DNA from: Acetobacter suratthaniensis
GTDB taxonomy: Bacteria > Pseudomonadota > Alphaproteobacteria > Acetobacterales > Acetobacteraceae
Assembly (NCBI RefSeq): GCF_017377745.1
Contig: NZ_JAFVMG010000005.1
Span: 99,012 to 163,011, forward strand
Length of the DNA: 64,000 nucleotides
Reading direction: 5' to 3'
Numbering within the stretch: the first letter of the stretch is position 1; every line of letters begins with the position of its first letter. The notes under the pieces were generated by a model, which worked only from the letters and a program-made list of their open reading frames with translations, made no database searches and was not told the origin of the DNA. The translations under genes were made by a program, and so were the position numbers. Of this stretch, positions 9,744 to 19,169 are shown piece by piece.

Positions 9744-9801
9744 GACAGGCTCTTTCCTCCACTGGCGCCGTCACTGGCCATGGGTGGGCGCCTGTTTGTC
9801 A

Positions 9802-9836
9802 GAAAACGGCCCGCAGGAGAGTGTCCTGCGGGCCGT
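9802..9836 (-). terminator. Intrinsic terminator of the DEAD-box helicase gene
   Basis: A perfect 13-bp stem (9806-9818 with 9824-9836) with a 5-nt loop. Read leftward, it is followed by TTTTCTG. It begins 8 bp after the helicase stop codon, so it belongs to that minus-strand gene. Confidence 0.85.
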
Positions 9837-9844
9837 GAGTAAAA

Positions 9845-11758
9845 TCAGGGAGACTTGCGCTTGCGTGAGGACGGGCCTTTTGAAGGCTTGCCAGCGGCGC
9901 GGGGCTTTGAGGGCTTGCGCTCACCTCCCTCGGCGCCGCCGCGTTCGGCGTTGCCCCATGGGGCTTCTTCACGCTTGCGTTCGAAACCACGGTTGGGGCC
10001 GCGCGGGGGACGGCCACCTGCGCCGCCACGACCGCCACCACCACCATGCGATCCACCGCCGCCAGCGGGGGCACGTGCGGGTTCGATGCTGATTTCATCC
10101 GGGTCGGTAGCGGAGGCGCAGCTTGCAAAGCGCTCAGCCTTGTCCTGTGCGATTTCCACCAGCGTATGATCGCCTGCGATGCGGATCGCACCAATATCCT
10201 GCTTGCGGATACCGCCCAGCTTGCACAGCATCGGCACCAGCCACTTGGGGTCGGCCCGGTCAGCCCGGCCAACAGACAGGCGGAACCAGCTTCCCTGCAT
10301 GGCGGGGCCACGCTCGCGCGGGGTGCGCTCGCCGCGCTCAAACCCGGCATCGTCGCGGGCCGGGCGGGTGCGGGGGGTATCGGGCGTAATCACCCGCACA
10401 GGCATGGGTTCGGGCAGGCTTTTCTGCCACAGTCCGACCAGCGCTTGCGCCAGTTGCTCCGGCGCGTGGGTGGCGACCAGACGATCAACCAGCGGCAGAG
10501 ACGGGTCGTGGCGGGGTGCGGGCGTTGCGGCCTCGTCCGTCACGGCGGCTTCATCGTCCGGGGTCTGGTCTTTGGGGGTGGTATTGAGGAACGGCGCGTT
10601 CAGCAGGCGCTCGGCATCGGCCTGATTAATGGCGGCGCGATCAGGCACCCCGGCCCAGTCTGCTTCCACTTTCGCGGCTTGCAGCAGGCGTTCGGCCATG
10701 CGCTTGCGTGCGGGCGGCACCAGCAGCACACAGGTGCCTTTGCGGCCCGCACGGCCCGTGCGGCCCGAGCGGTGCAGCAGGGTGGCCGGGCTGGACGGCA
10801 GGCTGGCATGGATAACAAGCCCGAGTTCGGGAATGTCGATACCACGGGCGGCCACGTCGGTTGCCACGCAGACGCGGGCCTGACCGTGGCGCAGGCTTTC
10901 AATGGCGCGGCTGCGTTCGTTCTGGCCCAGATCGCCCGAAATGGCCACGGAGGAAAAGCCGCGCTCGGTCAGAATCGCCTGCAACTGGCGCACCGCTTCA
11001 CGCGTGTGGCAGAACACGATGGCCGTGCGGGCTTCTTCAAGGCGCAGCACGTTCACCACTGCCGCCGCCATATCGGGCTGGTTGGCCAGCACGGCGCGGT
11101 AGGTGATGTCGCTATGGGGTGCGTTGCCGCCCATCGTGTCCAGACGCAGGGCATCGTTCTGGTAGCGGCGGGCAAGAGCTACGATTTCGCGTGCGATGGT
11201 GGCGGAAAACAGCAGCGTGCGGCGAGTTTTTGGCGCGGCATCGAGCAGGGTTTCCAGCTCTTCGCGAAAGCCCAGATCAAGCATTTCGTCGGCTTCGTCC
11301 AGCACGACGGCGCGCAGTTCGCTCAGATCAAGGTTGCCACGGCGCAGATGGTCGCACAGGCGGCCAGGTGTCCCCACCACAATGTGGCAGCCCCGGGCCA
11401 GTGCGCTGGCCTCGCGCCGGGGTTCCATGCCCCCTACGCAAGAGACGATACGCGCACCGGTTTCGGCGTACAGCCATTCCAGTTCGTTCTTGACCTGCAG
11501 GGCCAGTTCACGCGTGGGGGCAATCACCAGCGCGAGCGGCGTGGGGGCGGGGGGGCAGCGCTCTGCCCCGGCCAGCAGGGTATCCGCCAGCGCCAGGCCG
11601 AACGCTACCGTCTTGCCCGAGCCGGTGCGGGCCGACACGAGCAGGTCACGCCCCAGCGCCTCCGGGGCCACAACGGCGGCCTGCACGGGGGTGGGGGCTT
11701 CAAACCCGCGCGCCGACAGGGCACGTGCTAGTGGGGCGGGAGCGTTCTGAAAGGGCAT
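9845..11758 (-). CDS. DEAD-box ATP-dependent RNA helicase, DbpA-like
   Basis: ATP-driven RNA remodelling protein, probably for ribosome assembly or RNA decay. The 637 residues include the Q motif region FEAPTPVQAAV, motif I SARTGSGKT, PTRELA, DEAD in VLDEADEML, SAT in LFSATIAREI and motif VI HRSGRTGRAGR. After a linker, residues about 470-550 match a DbpA-type RNA-binding domain (RLSVGRADRADPKWLVPML). The tail is Gly- and Arg/Lys-rich. In E. coli DbpA this domain recognises 23S rRNA helix 92; that specificity here is inferred. Confidence 0.92.
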   Translation of the reverse strand: MPFQNAPAPLARALSARGFEAPTPVQAAVVAPEALGRDLLVSARTGSGKTVAFGLALADTLLAGAERCPPAPTPLALVIAPTRELALQVKNELEWLYAETGARIVSCVGGMEPRREASALARGCHIVVGTPGRLCDHLRRGNLDLSELRAVVLDEADEMLDLGFREELETLLDAAPKTRRTLLFSATIAREIVALARRYQNDALRLDTMGGNAPHSDITYRAVLANQPDMAAAVVNVLRLEEARTAIVFCHTREAVRQLQAILTERGFSSVAISGDLGQNERSRAIESLRHGQARVCVATDVAARGIDIPELGLVIHASLPSSPATLLHRSGRTGRAGRKGTCVLLVPPARKRMAERLLQAAKVEADWAGVPDRAAINQADAERLLNAPFLNTTPKDQTPDDEAAVTDEAATPAPRHDPSLPLVDRLVATHAPEQLAQALVGLWQKSLPEPMPVRVITPDTPRTRPARDDAGFERGERTPRERGPAMQGSWFRLSVGRADRADPKWLVPMLCKLGGIRKQDIGAIRIAGDHTLVEIAQDKAERFASCASATDPDEISIEPARAPAGGGGSHGGGGGRGGAGGRPPRGPNRGFERKREEAPWGNAERGGAEGGERKPSKPRAAGKPSKGPSSRKRKSP

Positions 11759-11864
11759 TCGTTAAGTCCAGGCAACAGCAGAAGAACAAGGCCATTATAG
11801 CCTCTGGCCTTGAAAGACCAGCATCTTGTCTCTCTTCATGCTTTTTCAGTGAAGCCTGTGTTGC

Positions 11865-11906
11865 GCCCGTGCAAGGCCCGCGGGGGGTAAGCGGGCGAAC
11901 ACGGGC
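11865..11906 (-). other. Structured 3' region after the porin gene, possible terminator
   Basis: A nested inverted repeat lies 13 bp after the porin stop: outer arms GCCCGTG/CACGGGC and inner arms GCCCGC/GCGGGC. Read leftward there is no clear T-run behind it, so it may stabilise the 3' end or act as a weak or Rho-assisted terminator. Confidence 0.4.
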
Positions 11907-11918
11907 GGCAATAAAGTC

Positions 11919-13820
11919 TTATTGGAAAGGCAGGTAGCGGAAATCCATGAACACTTCGCTCAGGCTTGTGTTGGGTGCGCCGCCATTGCCGCTCCAGGCA
12001 TTTACACGCGAGTAGGCAAGCTGAAGGCCGCCCTGTACGGTGCCGTATTTGCCTTTGAAGAAGCGGTACCACGCCCCTGCGGTGGCTTCCATCACGCTGT
12101 GGATGTTGGCCGTGCAGTCGGTGGACAGTTCAACACTACAGCCAAAGGTATTGTAGTTGGGGTTGCCGTAGCCGTAGTTTTTGCCGCCGCTGCTGAAATA
12201 GCTGCGGCCAGAGGACTGGTAGCCAAAGAAACCATATACATCGAGCCGTGGCGTGGGGTGCGCTACAATGCCGCCTGTGGCCTGCACCGACAGCAGCGGA
12301 GAGGGCGCACCATTGGCGTTAAGTGTTGCATCCGGCAGCAGAACCGAGCCGTAGCGGCCAATACCGTAGCCAGCAAGACCGTTCAGGCGCACTTCCAGCT
12401 TGTGGGGAATGACGGGCAGGATCATGGAGCCACCGCCGCCCCCGGCAACGGCGGTGTTGTTATGGCCGCCGCCCGGCGTGGAAACGCGATCATGCGGGAA
12501 GTGCAGGATGCCCTCCACTTCGTAATGGCCCCAGTGCGGGTCCCATGCGAGCTTGCCGATGATGTCGGGCGCGATTTCGTTCGAGAACAGGGCCGGGTTG
12601 GTCAGGCCCGTGCCGTTGTAACCCACTGTCACGGTCTGCCCGCCCGGCATGCAGACCTGACCGCTGCCCTGATTGGTTACGCAGCCCGTGCCGTCAAAGC
12701 TGCTGGTGTTGTACAGGGTTGCGGAGTTTTCGATCGAAAGACCCGCCCACAGCCGGTGGCTGAGGAAGTCCTTGACGAAACGGAACTGCAACTGCCGCGC
12801 CCATGTCTGGCCCGCCAGCATGGAGGATTCAATGGTTTCGGGCAGGCTTTCCTGGCGTGGCGTAATGCCGACACGACCGGGTGTGAGCATGCTCCACGCC
12901 TGACCGGCCAGAAAGTGGAAATTATATTCGCTGTTATCATAGGCCAGATAGGCCTGGCGCATACGCAGCGCGTAGCTATTGCTCTCATACGCATCGGTGG
13001 TGGAAGCGCCCGCGCCAAAATCCATTTCGAAAAAGCCCGAAATGGTGGAATGGGCGTCCACATTGCCACGAGCCATGAGCGAAATGCGGCTGTAGCGCGC
13101 GCTGCCTTCGAAATTATTCGTGTGGTAGCGCGACTGGTTCTGGAAGGGGATATCCTGCCAGAAGTTGAAGGTGCCGGTTGCGGTGTGGCGGTTTTCTTCC
13201 ACCGCCGCCGCATCCAGAAAGCCACCGAGAATAAGGGTGACAGGCCCCATATGGAACACGCCGTGGTCGCCCAGAGCGCCAGCGGCCTGCGCGCCCGCTG
13301 TTTCACGCGAGTGGGGGCCAACGTTGTTTTCCGCCAGACGCGAGACAACGTCTTCCGCCCTGTGGCCGATAACGGATTCGACCTCAGGCACATCACGCGC
13401 ACCGGAGAAGACGGGCTGCGCATCCGGGCCGGATGCGTAGCGGTGGTGGCTGACAGCCGGTTCCGGTGCGGCCAGCCCGATCCCGTCGGAGGTATCCGCA
13501 ACACCTGAAATACCCTGTAGGGCGGCGTGGTGTGCTGCCGCGCCGCTTGCGGCATGGGCGGCATGGCTTGTGCCGCCGGTAGCCGCGCGGTGGGCTGCAA
13601 TCTGCTGCTGCACCGAAACCAGCGCCTTTTGGAGTGCGCGCTGCTGCGCCTGAATATTGGCGATCTGTTCTTCCAGCGCGTCCAGATCAGCCGCATGGGC
13701 TTGCCCCGTCAGGCCGGGCAGGGCGCTCAGCGCGGGCGCTGTTGCCAGAACCGTCCCTGCGAACAGGCCGATTTTCACAAACAGGGTCATGGAGGGCGAC
13801 TGAGGACTTAAAGGGCGCAT
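11919..13820 (-). CDS. Outer-membrane porin with N-terminal coiled coil
   Basis: The 633-residue protein starts with an export signal (cleavage probably after QAHA, near residue 43). A short heptad-like coil follows (LDALEEQIANIQAQQRALQK), then an Ala/His-rich linker. From about residue 185 there is a beta-barrel with alternating aromatic strands, ending in F-M-D-F-R-Y-L-P-F-Q, a C-terminal phenylalanine-rich strand typical of BAM substrates. The layout resembles DcaP- or OprP-like trimeric porins whose coil projects into the periplasm. The substrate cannot be told. No clear ribosome site is seen before either ATG (13820 or 13790), so the start is uncertain. Confidence 0.8.
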   Translation of the reverse strand: MRPLSPQSPSMTLFVKIGLFAGTVLATAPALSALPGLTGQAHAADLDALEEQIANIQAQQRALQKALVSVQQQIAAHRAATGGTSHAAHAASGAAAHHAALQGISGVADTSDGIGLAAPEPAVSHHRYASGPDAQPVFSGARDVPEVESVIGHRAEDVVSRLAENNVGPHSRETAGAQAAGALGDHGVFHMGPVTLILGGFLDAAAVEENRHTATGTFNFWQDIPFQNQSRYHTNNFEGSARYSRISLMARGNVDAHSTISGFFEMDFGAGASTTDAYESNSYALRMRQAYLAYDNSEYNFHFLAGQAWSMLTPGRVGITPRQESLPETIESSMLAGQTWARQLQFRFVKDFLSHRLWAGLSIENSATLYNTSSFDGTGCVTNQGSGQVCMPGGQTVTVGYNGTGLTNPALFSNEIAPDIIGKLAWDPHWGHYEVEGILHFPHDRVSTPGGGHNNTAVAGGGGGSMILPVIPHKLEVRLNGLAGYGIGRYGSVLLPDATLNANGAPSPLLSVQATGGIVAHPTPRLDVYGFFGYQSSGRSYFSSGGKNYGYGNPNYNTFGCSVELSTDCTANIHSVMEATAGAWYRFFKGKYGTVQGGLQLAYSRVNAWSGNGGAPNTSLSEVFMDFRYLPFQ

Positions 13821-13991
13821 TCGCTCGGTGTTTCAAGTATTGGGGTGGCGGAACTTAATAGTGAGTTTGAACCATTTTCGCGGGCGGCTCGTAAAGGGAA
13901 AGCTCCTTAAAAAATAATTTCAGCACTTGGGGTTATGCTTTAAGGACACGAAAAGGTTTAATATTTCGCTTACGGGGGAAGGATATCAATC

Positions 13992-14405
13992 ATGGCACGG
14001 CTCATCCACAGCATGCTGCGTGTTCTGGAAGAAGAACGGTCAGTTCGTTTTTATAGAGAAACATTAGGCCTGCATGTGGTCGAAAAACTGGTCTTTGACA
14101 GCTTCACGCTGGTGTACATGGCGGGCGAGGGCGGCCCCTTCGAGCTGGAACTGACCATCAATCACGACCGTACCGAGCCATATGATCTGGGTACGGCTTA
14201 TGGGCATCTGGCGGTCAGCGTGGCTGATGCACGAGCCGAACATGAGCGCCTGAGTGCGGCTGGCCACCCGGTGACACCGGTCAAGACCATGACACATGGC
14301 GGCGGCGAAAACCCGCGCGTGGTGGGGGTGTTCTTTTTCCTGACAGACCCCGATGGCTACCGGATCGAGGTGCTTGAGCGGGGTGAGCCGGGCCGCTTTG
14401 CCTGA
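13992..14405 (+). CDS. gloA: Lactoylglutathione lyase (glyoxalase I)
   Basis: Cytoplasmic metalloenzyme that converts the methylglyoxal-glutathione hemithioacetal to S-lactoylglutathione. The 137-residue protein has the usual two beta-alpha-beta-beta-beta modules. The four expected metal ligands are visible: His6 in LIHSMLRV, a Glu in FELELT, a His in YGHLAVSV and a Glu in YRIEVLER. A purine-rich GGGGAAGGA ribosome site precedes the ATG. The gene is divergent from the porin gene, with an AT-rich 170-bp spacer. Confidence 0.93.
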   Translation: MARLIHSMLRVLEEERSVRFYRETLGLHVVEKLVFDSFTLVYMAGEGGPFELELTINHDRTEPYDLGTAYGHLAVSVADARAEHERLSAAGHPVTPVKTMTHGGGENPRVVGVFFFLTDPDGYRIEVLERGEPGRFA

Positions 14406-14471
14406 GCCTTTCGCGTAACGCCCTGCACGCGGGCATGGTGCTGGCGTGCAAATTCGCTTATATCTGCGCCC

Positions 14472-15287
14472 ATGCTGACAGCCTTCCATAAAATGCACGG
14501 GCTCGGGAATGACTTTGTCATTCTCGATGAGCGCCCCGCCCCCCTGCCGCTGACTCCCGCCCGCGTGGCGGCGCTGGCGCATCGCAGGCGCGGCATCGGG
14601 TGCGACCAGCTTGTAACACTGGCTCCGCCCACCCTGCCGGGGGCGGATGTGTTCGTGCGCTTTTTCAACCCCGATGGTTCAGAGGCCGGTGCCTGCGGCA
14701 ATGCCTCACGCTGTGTGGCGGATCTGCTGCACCGCCAGCAGGGGCTGGCAGCCCCCGTGCTCCAGACCCGCGCGGGCCTGCTGCCCGCCACGGTGGATAC
14801 GGCTACAGGGCTGGTGACGGTGGATATGGGCGAACCCCGTCTGGACTGGCAGGCCGTGCCGCTGGCAAAGGCTGTGGATACGCTCAGCCTGCCCCTGCCG
14901 GGCGCACCGGCGGCCCTGTCCATGGGCAACCCGCATGCGACCTTTTTTGTCGAGGATTTCAGCCTGCTCGATCAGGGTGCCGCCCTAGAGCATGATCCGC
15001 TTTTTCCCGAGCGGGCCAATATCGGGCTGGCCATCATGCTCGCTCCTGACCGCATGCGCCTGAAAGTGCATGAGCGGGGCGCGGGTGTAACCGAGGCCTG
15101 TGGCTCGGGTGCCTGTGCGGCGGTGGTCAATGCCGCCCGGCGCGGGCTTGGCGCGCGCCTGTGCACAGTGGAGCTTGATGGCGGCGTGCTGCGCATAGAA
15201 TGGGCCGCCAACAACCATGTGCTAATGACCGGCACGGCCACGGCCAGTTTTGAAGGGGTGGTCGATCTGGCCGCTTACGCGTCATGA
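14472..15287 (+). CDS. dapF: Diaminopimelate epimerase
   Basis: Converts LL- to meso-diaminopimelate for lysine and peptidoglycan synthesis without a cofactor, using two cysteines as acid and base. Both are present: one in GACGNASRC near residue 77 and one in [11 protein letters not shown] near residue 217. The opening [15 protein letters not shown] is diagnostic. At 271 residues it has normal length. Its stop overlaps the mtaB start by 4 nt (15284-15287), so the two are coupled. Confidence 0.97.
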   Translation: MLTAFHKMHGLGNDFVILDERPAPLPLTPARVAALAHRRRGIGCDQLVTLAPPTLPGADVFVRFFNPDGSEAGACGNASRCVADLLHRQQGLAAPVLQTRAGLLPATVDTATGLVTVDMGEPRLDWQAVPLAKAVDTLSLPLPGAPAALSMGNPHATFFVEDFSLLDQGAALEHDPLFPERANIGLAIMLAPDRMRLKVHERGAGVTEACGSGACAAVVNAARRGLGARLCTVELDGGVLRIEWAANNHVLMTGTATASFEGVVDLAAYAS

Positions 15288-16621
15288 CCCAGATTCCCGA
15301 TTCGGCACCCGCTGAAAACCCGGTCGAGGGTGCCGGGCCTGTGGCCGAGAACGCCGCCGCCGGGCCGGAAATCCTGACCTTCGGCTGCCGCCTGAATACA
15401 TGGGAAAGCGAAGTCATGCGTACCCATGCCCAAGGGCTGGGCGAGACGGCGGATGGCGGGAACGATGTGATTATCGTCAATACCTGCGCGGTTACGGGCG
15501 AGGCCGAGCGGCAGGCACGTCAGGCCATCCGGCGTGCGCACCGTCGTAACCCCGAGGCGCGTATTGTCGTAACCGGCTGCGCGGCCCAGATCGATCCTGA
15601 TCGCTGGGCGGCTCTGCCGGGCGTGACCCGCGTTCTGGGGAACGAGGAAAAACTCAAGGCGGAAAGCTGGTCGCCCGCCGCCATGGCGGAGCCGCGCGCG
15701 GTGTCCGACATTATGGCCGCGCGCGAGACAGCGGCGCATCTGGTAACGGAATTTGCCGGGCGCACGCGCGCTTTCGTGCAGGTGCAGCAGGGGTGCGACC
15801 ATCGCTGCACGTTCTGCATCATTCCCTTCGGGCGTGGGCCATCGCGCTCGGTGCCGGTGGGGGCGGTGGTGGAGCAGGTGCGCGCTCTCGTGCGCTCGGG
15901 CTACCGCGAGGTGGTGCTGACCGGCGTGGACATGACCTCATGGGGGGCTGACCTGCCGGGGCGGCCCGCTCTGGGGCAGCTTTGCCGCCGGGTGCTGCGG
16001 CTGGTGCCCGAGCTTGAGCGCCTGCGCCTGTCCTCGGTTGACCCGGTGGAGATTGACGAGGACGTCTGGCAGCTTCTGGAACTGGAGCCGCGTTTCATGC
16101 CGTATCTGCATCTGTCGCTACAGGCCGGGTCGGATATGATTCTCAAGCGTATGAAGCGCCGCCATCTGGCGCAGGATGCAGCGGCGGTTGTAGCCCGTGC
16201 GCGCCGCCTGCGGCCCGATATCGGGATCGGGGCGGACGTGATCGCGGGTTTCCCGACCGAGGACGAGACCCTGTTTGAAGAAACGCGGCAGTTTCTGGCT
16301 GAGCAGGCGCTGCCCTACCTGCATGTATTTCCCTATAGCGAGCGGCCGGGCACGCCTGCGGCCCGTATGCGGGCTGTGCCGGTGCCTGAGCGCCGCGCCC
16401 GCGCTGCTATCCTGCGCGATGTGGGAGCGCAGGCTGCGGCCCGCTACCATGCCGGGCTGCTGGGGCAGCCTCTGCGCGTGCTGATGGAAACCCCCACCAC
16501 AGGGCATAGCGAACAGTTCGCGCCTGTGCGGTTGGCCCAAGGTGAGGCCAGCGTGGGAGAGATTGTGACCCTCATGCCCGTGGCGGTGGACGGCGTGGGG
16601 CTGGTGGCCGAAAGGATCTGA
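15284..16621 (+). CDS. mtaB: tRNA (N6-threonylcarbamoyladenosine-2)-methylthiotransferase MtaB
   Basis: Radical-SAM enzyme adding a methylthio group to t6A37 of ANN-reading tRNAs. The 445 residues carry the N-terminal UPF0004 domain with its own cluster cysteines ([23 protein letters not shown]). The radical-SAM motif is CDHRCTFC. The C-terminal TRAM region is short. The first 28 residues are a variable Ala/Glu/Pro-rich tail. The tRNA-Thr and tRNA-Lys genes in this window are both potential substrates. The order dapF-mtaB-ftsY is common in alphaproteobacteria. Confidence 0.93.
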   Translation: MTQIPDSAPAENPVEGAGPVAENAAAGPEILTFGCRLNTWESEVMRTHAQGLGETADGGNDVIIVNTCAVTGEAERQARQAIRRAHRRNPEARIVVTGCAAQIDPDRWAALPGVTRVLGNEEKLKAESWSPAAMAEPRAVSDIMAARETAAHLVTEFAGRTRAFVQVQQGCDHRCTFCIIPFGRGPSRSVPVGAVVEQVRALVRSGYREVVLTGVDMTSWGADLPGRPALGQLCRRVLRLVPELERLRLSSVDPVEIDEDVWQLLELEPRFMPYLHLSLQAGSDMILKRMKRRHLAQDAAAVVARARRLRPDIGIGADVIAGFPTEDETLFEETRQFLAEQALPYLHVFPYSERPGTPAARMRAVPVPERRARAAILRDVGAQAAARYHAGLLGQPLRVLMETPTTGHSEQFAPVRLAQGEASVGEIVTLMPVAVDGVGLVAERI

Positions 16622-16622
16622 G

Positions 16623-17570
16623 ATGGCGCTTGGTTTTTTCTCTCGTCTCAAACAGGGGCTTTCGCGCTCCACCCAGAAGCTGGGCGGCGGGCTAAGCGGC
16701 CTGTTTACGCGCCGCAAGCTGGATGACGCGGCGCTGGAAGAGCTGGAAGAGCTGCTGATTACGGCGGATCTTGGCCCGGCGGTGGCGGAGCGGGTGATTG
16801 AGTCCTTCCGTGCCAGCCGTTTTGGCGCGGAAGTGACGGATGAGGAAATCCGCACCACGCTGGCGGATGAAATAGCCCGGATTCTCGAACCCGTGGCCAA
16901 ACCGTTCGAGCCTGACCCTGCCCACCGCCCGCATGTGGTGCTGGTTGTCGGGGTGAACGGTGTGGGTAAAACCACAACCATCGGCAAAATGGCGCGTTTC
17001 TTTACCGATCAGGGCCGCAAGGTCATGCTGGTTGCGGGCGATACGTTCCGTGCTGCGGCGGTGGAGCAGTTGCAGGTCTGGGGCCAGCGCACGGGCTGTC
17101 CTGTCATGGCCGGGCCGCCGGGAGCCGATGCCGCAGGGCTGGCGTTCGAGGGGCTGCAACGCGCCACAACGGAAGGGGCGGACCTGTTGTTTGTGGATAC
17201 GGCGGGGCGGCTGCACAACAAAAGCGCGCTGATGGAAGAGTTGGCCAAGATTATCCGCGTCATGCGTAAGTTCGATGAAACGGCCCCCCATTCCGTGCTG
17301 CTGGTGCTCGATGCCACCACAGGGCAGAACGCGGTGGAGCAGGTGCGGGTGTTTCGCGAACTTGTGAATGTGACCGGTCTTGTGGTGACCAAGCTCGACG
17401 GCTCGGCCCGTGGCGGCATTGTTGTGGCGCTGGCCGATACGTTCGGCCTGCCGGTGCATGCCGTGGGTGTGGGCGAGCAGGCGGAGGATCTGCGCCCGTT
17501 CGAGGCGGCAGATTACGCGCGTGGTCTGGTGGGCGTGCTGCCTGCTGCGGCGGAAAACACGGCGGAATAA
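16623..17570 (+). CDS. ftsY: Signal recognition particle receptor FtsY
   Basis: GTPase that docks SRP-ribosome complexes at the inner membrane. The 315-residue protein has a short N-terminal amphipathic segment (LGFFSRLKQGLSRS) in place of the long acidic domain of E. coli, as is usual in alphaproteobacteria. The NG domain follows, with G1 GVNGVGKTTTIGKMA, DTFRAAAVEQL, DTAGRLHN and TKLDGSARGG. It starts 1 nt after the mtaB stop, as the third gene of the dapF-mtaB-ftsY unit. Confidence 0.97.
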   Translation: MALGFFSRLKQGLSRSTQKLGGGLSGLFTRRKLDDAALEELEELLITADLGPAVAERVIESFRASRFGAEVTDEEIRTTLADEIARILEPVAKPFEPDPAHRPHVVLVVGVNGVGKTTTIGKMARFFTDQGRKVMLVAGDTFRAAAVEQLQVWGQRTGCPVMAGPPGADAAGLAFEGLQRATTEGADLLFVDTAGRLHNKSALMEELAKIIRVMRKFDETAPHSVLLVLDATTGQNAVEQVRVFRELVNVTGLVVTKLDGSARGGIVVALADTFGLPVHAVGVGEQAEDLRPFEAADYARGLVGVLPAAAENTAE

Positions 17571-17669
17571 GCGGCTGCGGCGCATGGTGCGCCCGTGGCG
17601 GAAATGACGCGGAATGCGGCGTAGTCGGGGATAAGGCAATATTTTGGTGTTCTGGTCTGTCATGCTTTC

Positions 17670-17698
17670 TTGACAGGATATGCCCGCCCCGTTAGCAA
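17670..17698 (+). promoter_or_regulatory. Probable promoter of the ATP synthase Fo operon
   Basis: A perfect TTGACA at 17670-17675, a 17-nt spacer and TAGCAA at 17693-17698 sit 30 nt before the atpI ATG, within the 157-bp gap after ftsY. Confidence 0.5.
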
Positions 17699-17727
17699 GC
17701 GCCTGCACCCCTTGGGAGGTGCGGAGA

Positions 17728-18036
17728 ATGAATGGGAAAAAAGACGATTCCTTTTCCAGTCGGCTGAATGCGGCAGAACGCCGCAACGGCTTGGTGGTGG
17801 AGGAAAAAACAGCGGATCAGGTTGCCCTTGAAGGGGCAGACAAGGCCCTGTCCTCGCTAGCCCTGCGGGCTGGCACCGAAATGCTCTCGGCGCTTGTCGT
17901 GGGGGTTGCGATCGGGTGGGGGCTGGATCACTGGCTTGGAACGCGTGCGGTTTTTCTTGTCATCTTCGCCCTGCTTGGCGGTGGTGCAGGCGTACTCAAT
18001 GTCTGGCGGCTTGTCAGGCCGATGGACAGAACATAG
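17728..18036 (+). CDS. atpI: ATP synthase protein I (AtpI/AtpQ-like)
   Basis: Small membrane protein encoded ahead of Fo genes, believed to help assemble the c-ring. The start at 17728 has a good GGAG site 4 nt before it. A further in-frame ATG at 17680 lacks one. The 102 residues have a charged N-terminal half (Asn, Lys, Glu) and two hydrophobic segments, with the family-like VGVAIGWGLDHWLGT hairpin between them. It is encoded 71 nt before atpB. Confidence 0.85.
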   Translation: MNGKKDDSFSSRLNAAERRNGLVVEEKTADQVALEGADKALSSLALRAGTEMLSALVVGVAIGWGLDHWLGTRAVFLVIFALLGGGAGVLNVWRLVRPMDRT

Positions 18037-18107
18037 GAAGCTGAAGGCCCGGTATCAGCCATGCGCGTGGGCGCGGGGGATTCGGGGCCGGGTTTGGGAG
18101 AGCGGTT

Positions 18108-18857
18108 GTGGCGGGCGGTTCCAGCATCAACGTACTTGAGCAGTTTGAGCTTCATCCCATTCTCGGGAGTCTGGGCGAAGCACTGCGTCTGAGCCAGTCT
18201 CCGATTTACATGGTGGTGGCGGTCTGTCTGGTTCTGGCATTCCTGTATCTGGGCATGAAGCCTGCTGCTGTGGTTCCCGGTCGCCTGCAGGCGGCGGCGG
18301 AAGTGTGCTACGAGTTTATCCACACCATGGCGGTTGATACGATCGGCGCCGAAGGGGCAGCGTTCTTCCCCTTCGTGTTTACGCTGTTCTTCTTCATTCT
18401 GGCGGGTAACTACATCGGGCTTCTGCCTTTCTCCTTCACCTTCACCAGCCATATTGCGGTTACGTTTGCACTGGCGCTGATGGTGTTCGTGCTGAGCGTG
18501 GTGGTGTCGCTCAAGTCGCAGGGGCTGCGTTTCTTCGCGCACTTCATGCCCGATGGTGCCAGCCCGTTCCTTGCGCCGCTGCTGATTCCGATCGAAATCC
18601 TGTCCTTTCTGTCCCGTCCGGTGAGCCTGTCCATCCGACTGTTCGCCAATATGGTGGCGGGGCATGTCATGTTCGATATTTTCGCAAGCTTCGTTATCAT
18701 GCTCGCCAGCTTTGGCGTGGTGGGTGACGTGTTCGCGATTGGGCCTATCGCCATTAACGTGGCGCTCATGGCTCTTGAGTTGCTTGTCGGTGTGTTGCAG
18801 GCCTATGTGTTTGCCATTCTGACGTGCATCTACCTGCGGGAGGCCGTGGCTCACTGA
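18108..18857 (+). CDS. atpB: ATP synthase Fo subunit a
   Basis: Proton channel subunit, 249 residues, starting with GTG after a GGAGAG site. The essential arginine lies in [13 protein letters not shown]. The preceding [14 protein letters not shown] stretch and five to six membrane helices fit subunit a. It forms the two proton half-channels against the c-ring. The gene begins the core a-c-b'-b block; F1 genes are not in this window, which is normal for alphaproteobacteria. Confidence 0.97.
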   Translation: MAGGSSINVLEQFELHPILGSLGEALRLSQSPIYMVVAVCLVLAFLYLGMKPAAVVPGRLQAAAEVCYEFIHTMAVDTIGAEGAAFFPFVFTLFFFILAGNYIGLLPFSFTFTSHIAVTFALALMVFVLSVVVSLKSQGLRFFAHFMPDGASPFLAPLLIPIEILSFLSRPVSLSIRLFANMVAGHVMFDIFASFVIMLASFGVVGDVFAIGPIAINVALMALELLVGVLQAYVFAILTCIYLREAVAH

Positions 18858-18912
18858 GGAGCTGCTTTGCCCGTTTCTTTTCAAACTGTCTTGCAACAAG
18901 GAAGTGACTGAT

Positions 18913-19137
18913 ATGGACATCGCTGCAGCCCGGGAAATCGGTGCAGGTATCGCCGTGATCGCCCTCGCCGGCGTTGGTATCGGCCTCGGCAACATCTTTT
19001 CAACGCTGGTCAGCAGCATCGCGCGCAACCCCGCTTCGCGCCCGCATGTGTTCGGCCTGGGCATGCTCGGCTTCGCGCTGACGGAAGCTATCGCTCTGTT
19101 CGCGCTGCTGATCGCATTCCTGATCCTCTTCGTCTGA
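18913..19137 (+). CDS. atpE: ATP synthase Fo subunit c
   Basis: Rotor-ring proteolipid of 74 residues in two hydrophobic helices. The ATG at 18913 is preferred over the GTG at 18904 because AAGGA lies about 9 nt before it and the length then fits the family. Helix 1 has the Gly-rich packing motif (AGVGIGLG), the polar loop is R-N-P at 38-40, and helix 2 has the ion-binding Glu58 in ALTEAIALF. Proton rather than sodium coupling is likely, since the sodium-ring ligand pattern is not evident. Confidence 0.97.
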   Translation: MDIAAAREIGAGIAVIALAGVGIGLGNIFSTLVSSIARNPASRPHVFGLGMLGFALTEAIALFALLIAFLILFV

Positions 19138-19169
19138 GATAGATCAGTACTTAGGGAGGAGACATTTCC

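Noticed and set aside
10046..11731. A 561-codon plus-strand frame opposite the helicase gene
   Set aside because: Helicase motifs are on the minus strand; this frame is low-complexity His/Gly/Arg.
11922..13508. A 528-codon plus-strand frame opposite the porin gene
   Set aside because: No signal, motif or ribosome site; the minus strand gives an intact signal peptide and barrel.
8067..13820. Shared LTGQA motif at the signal cleavage sites of the S10 peptidase and the porin
   Set aside because: The short match is within the range expected for signal-peptide ends in this lineage; no further similarity between the proteins.
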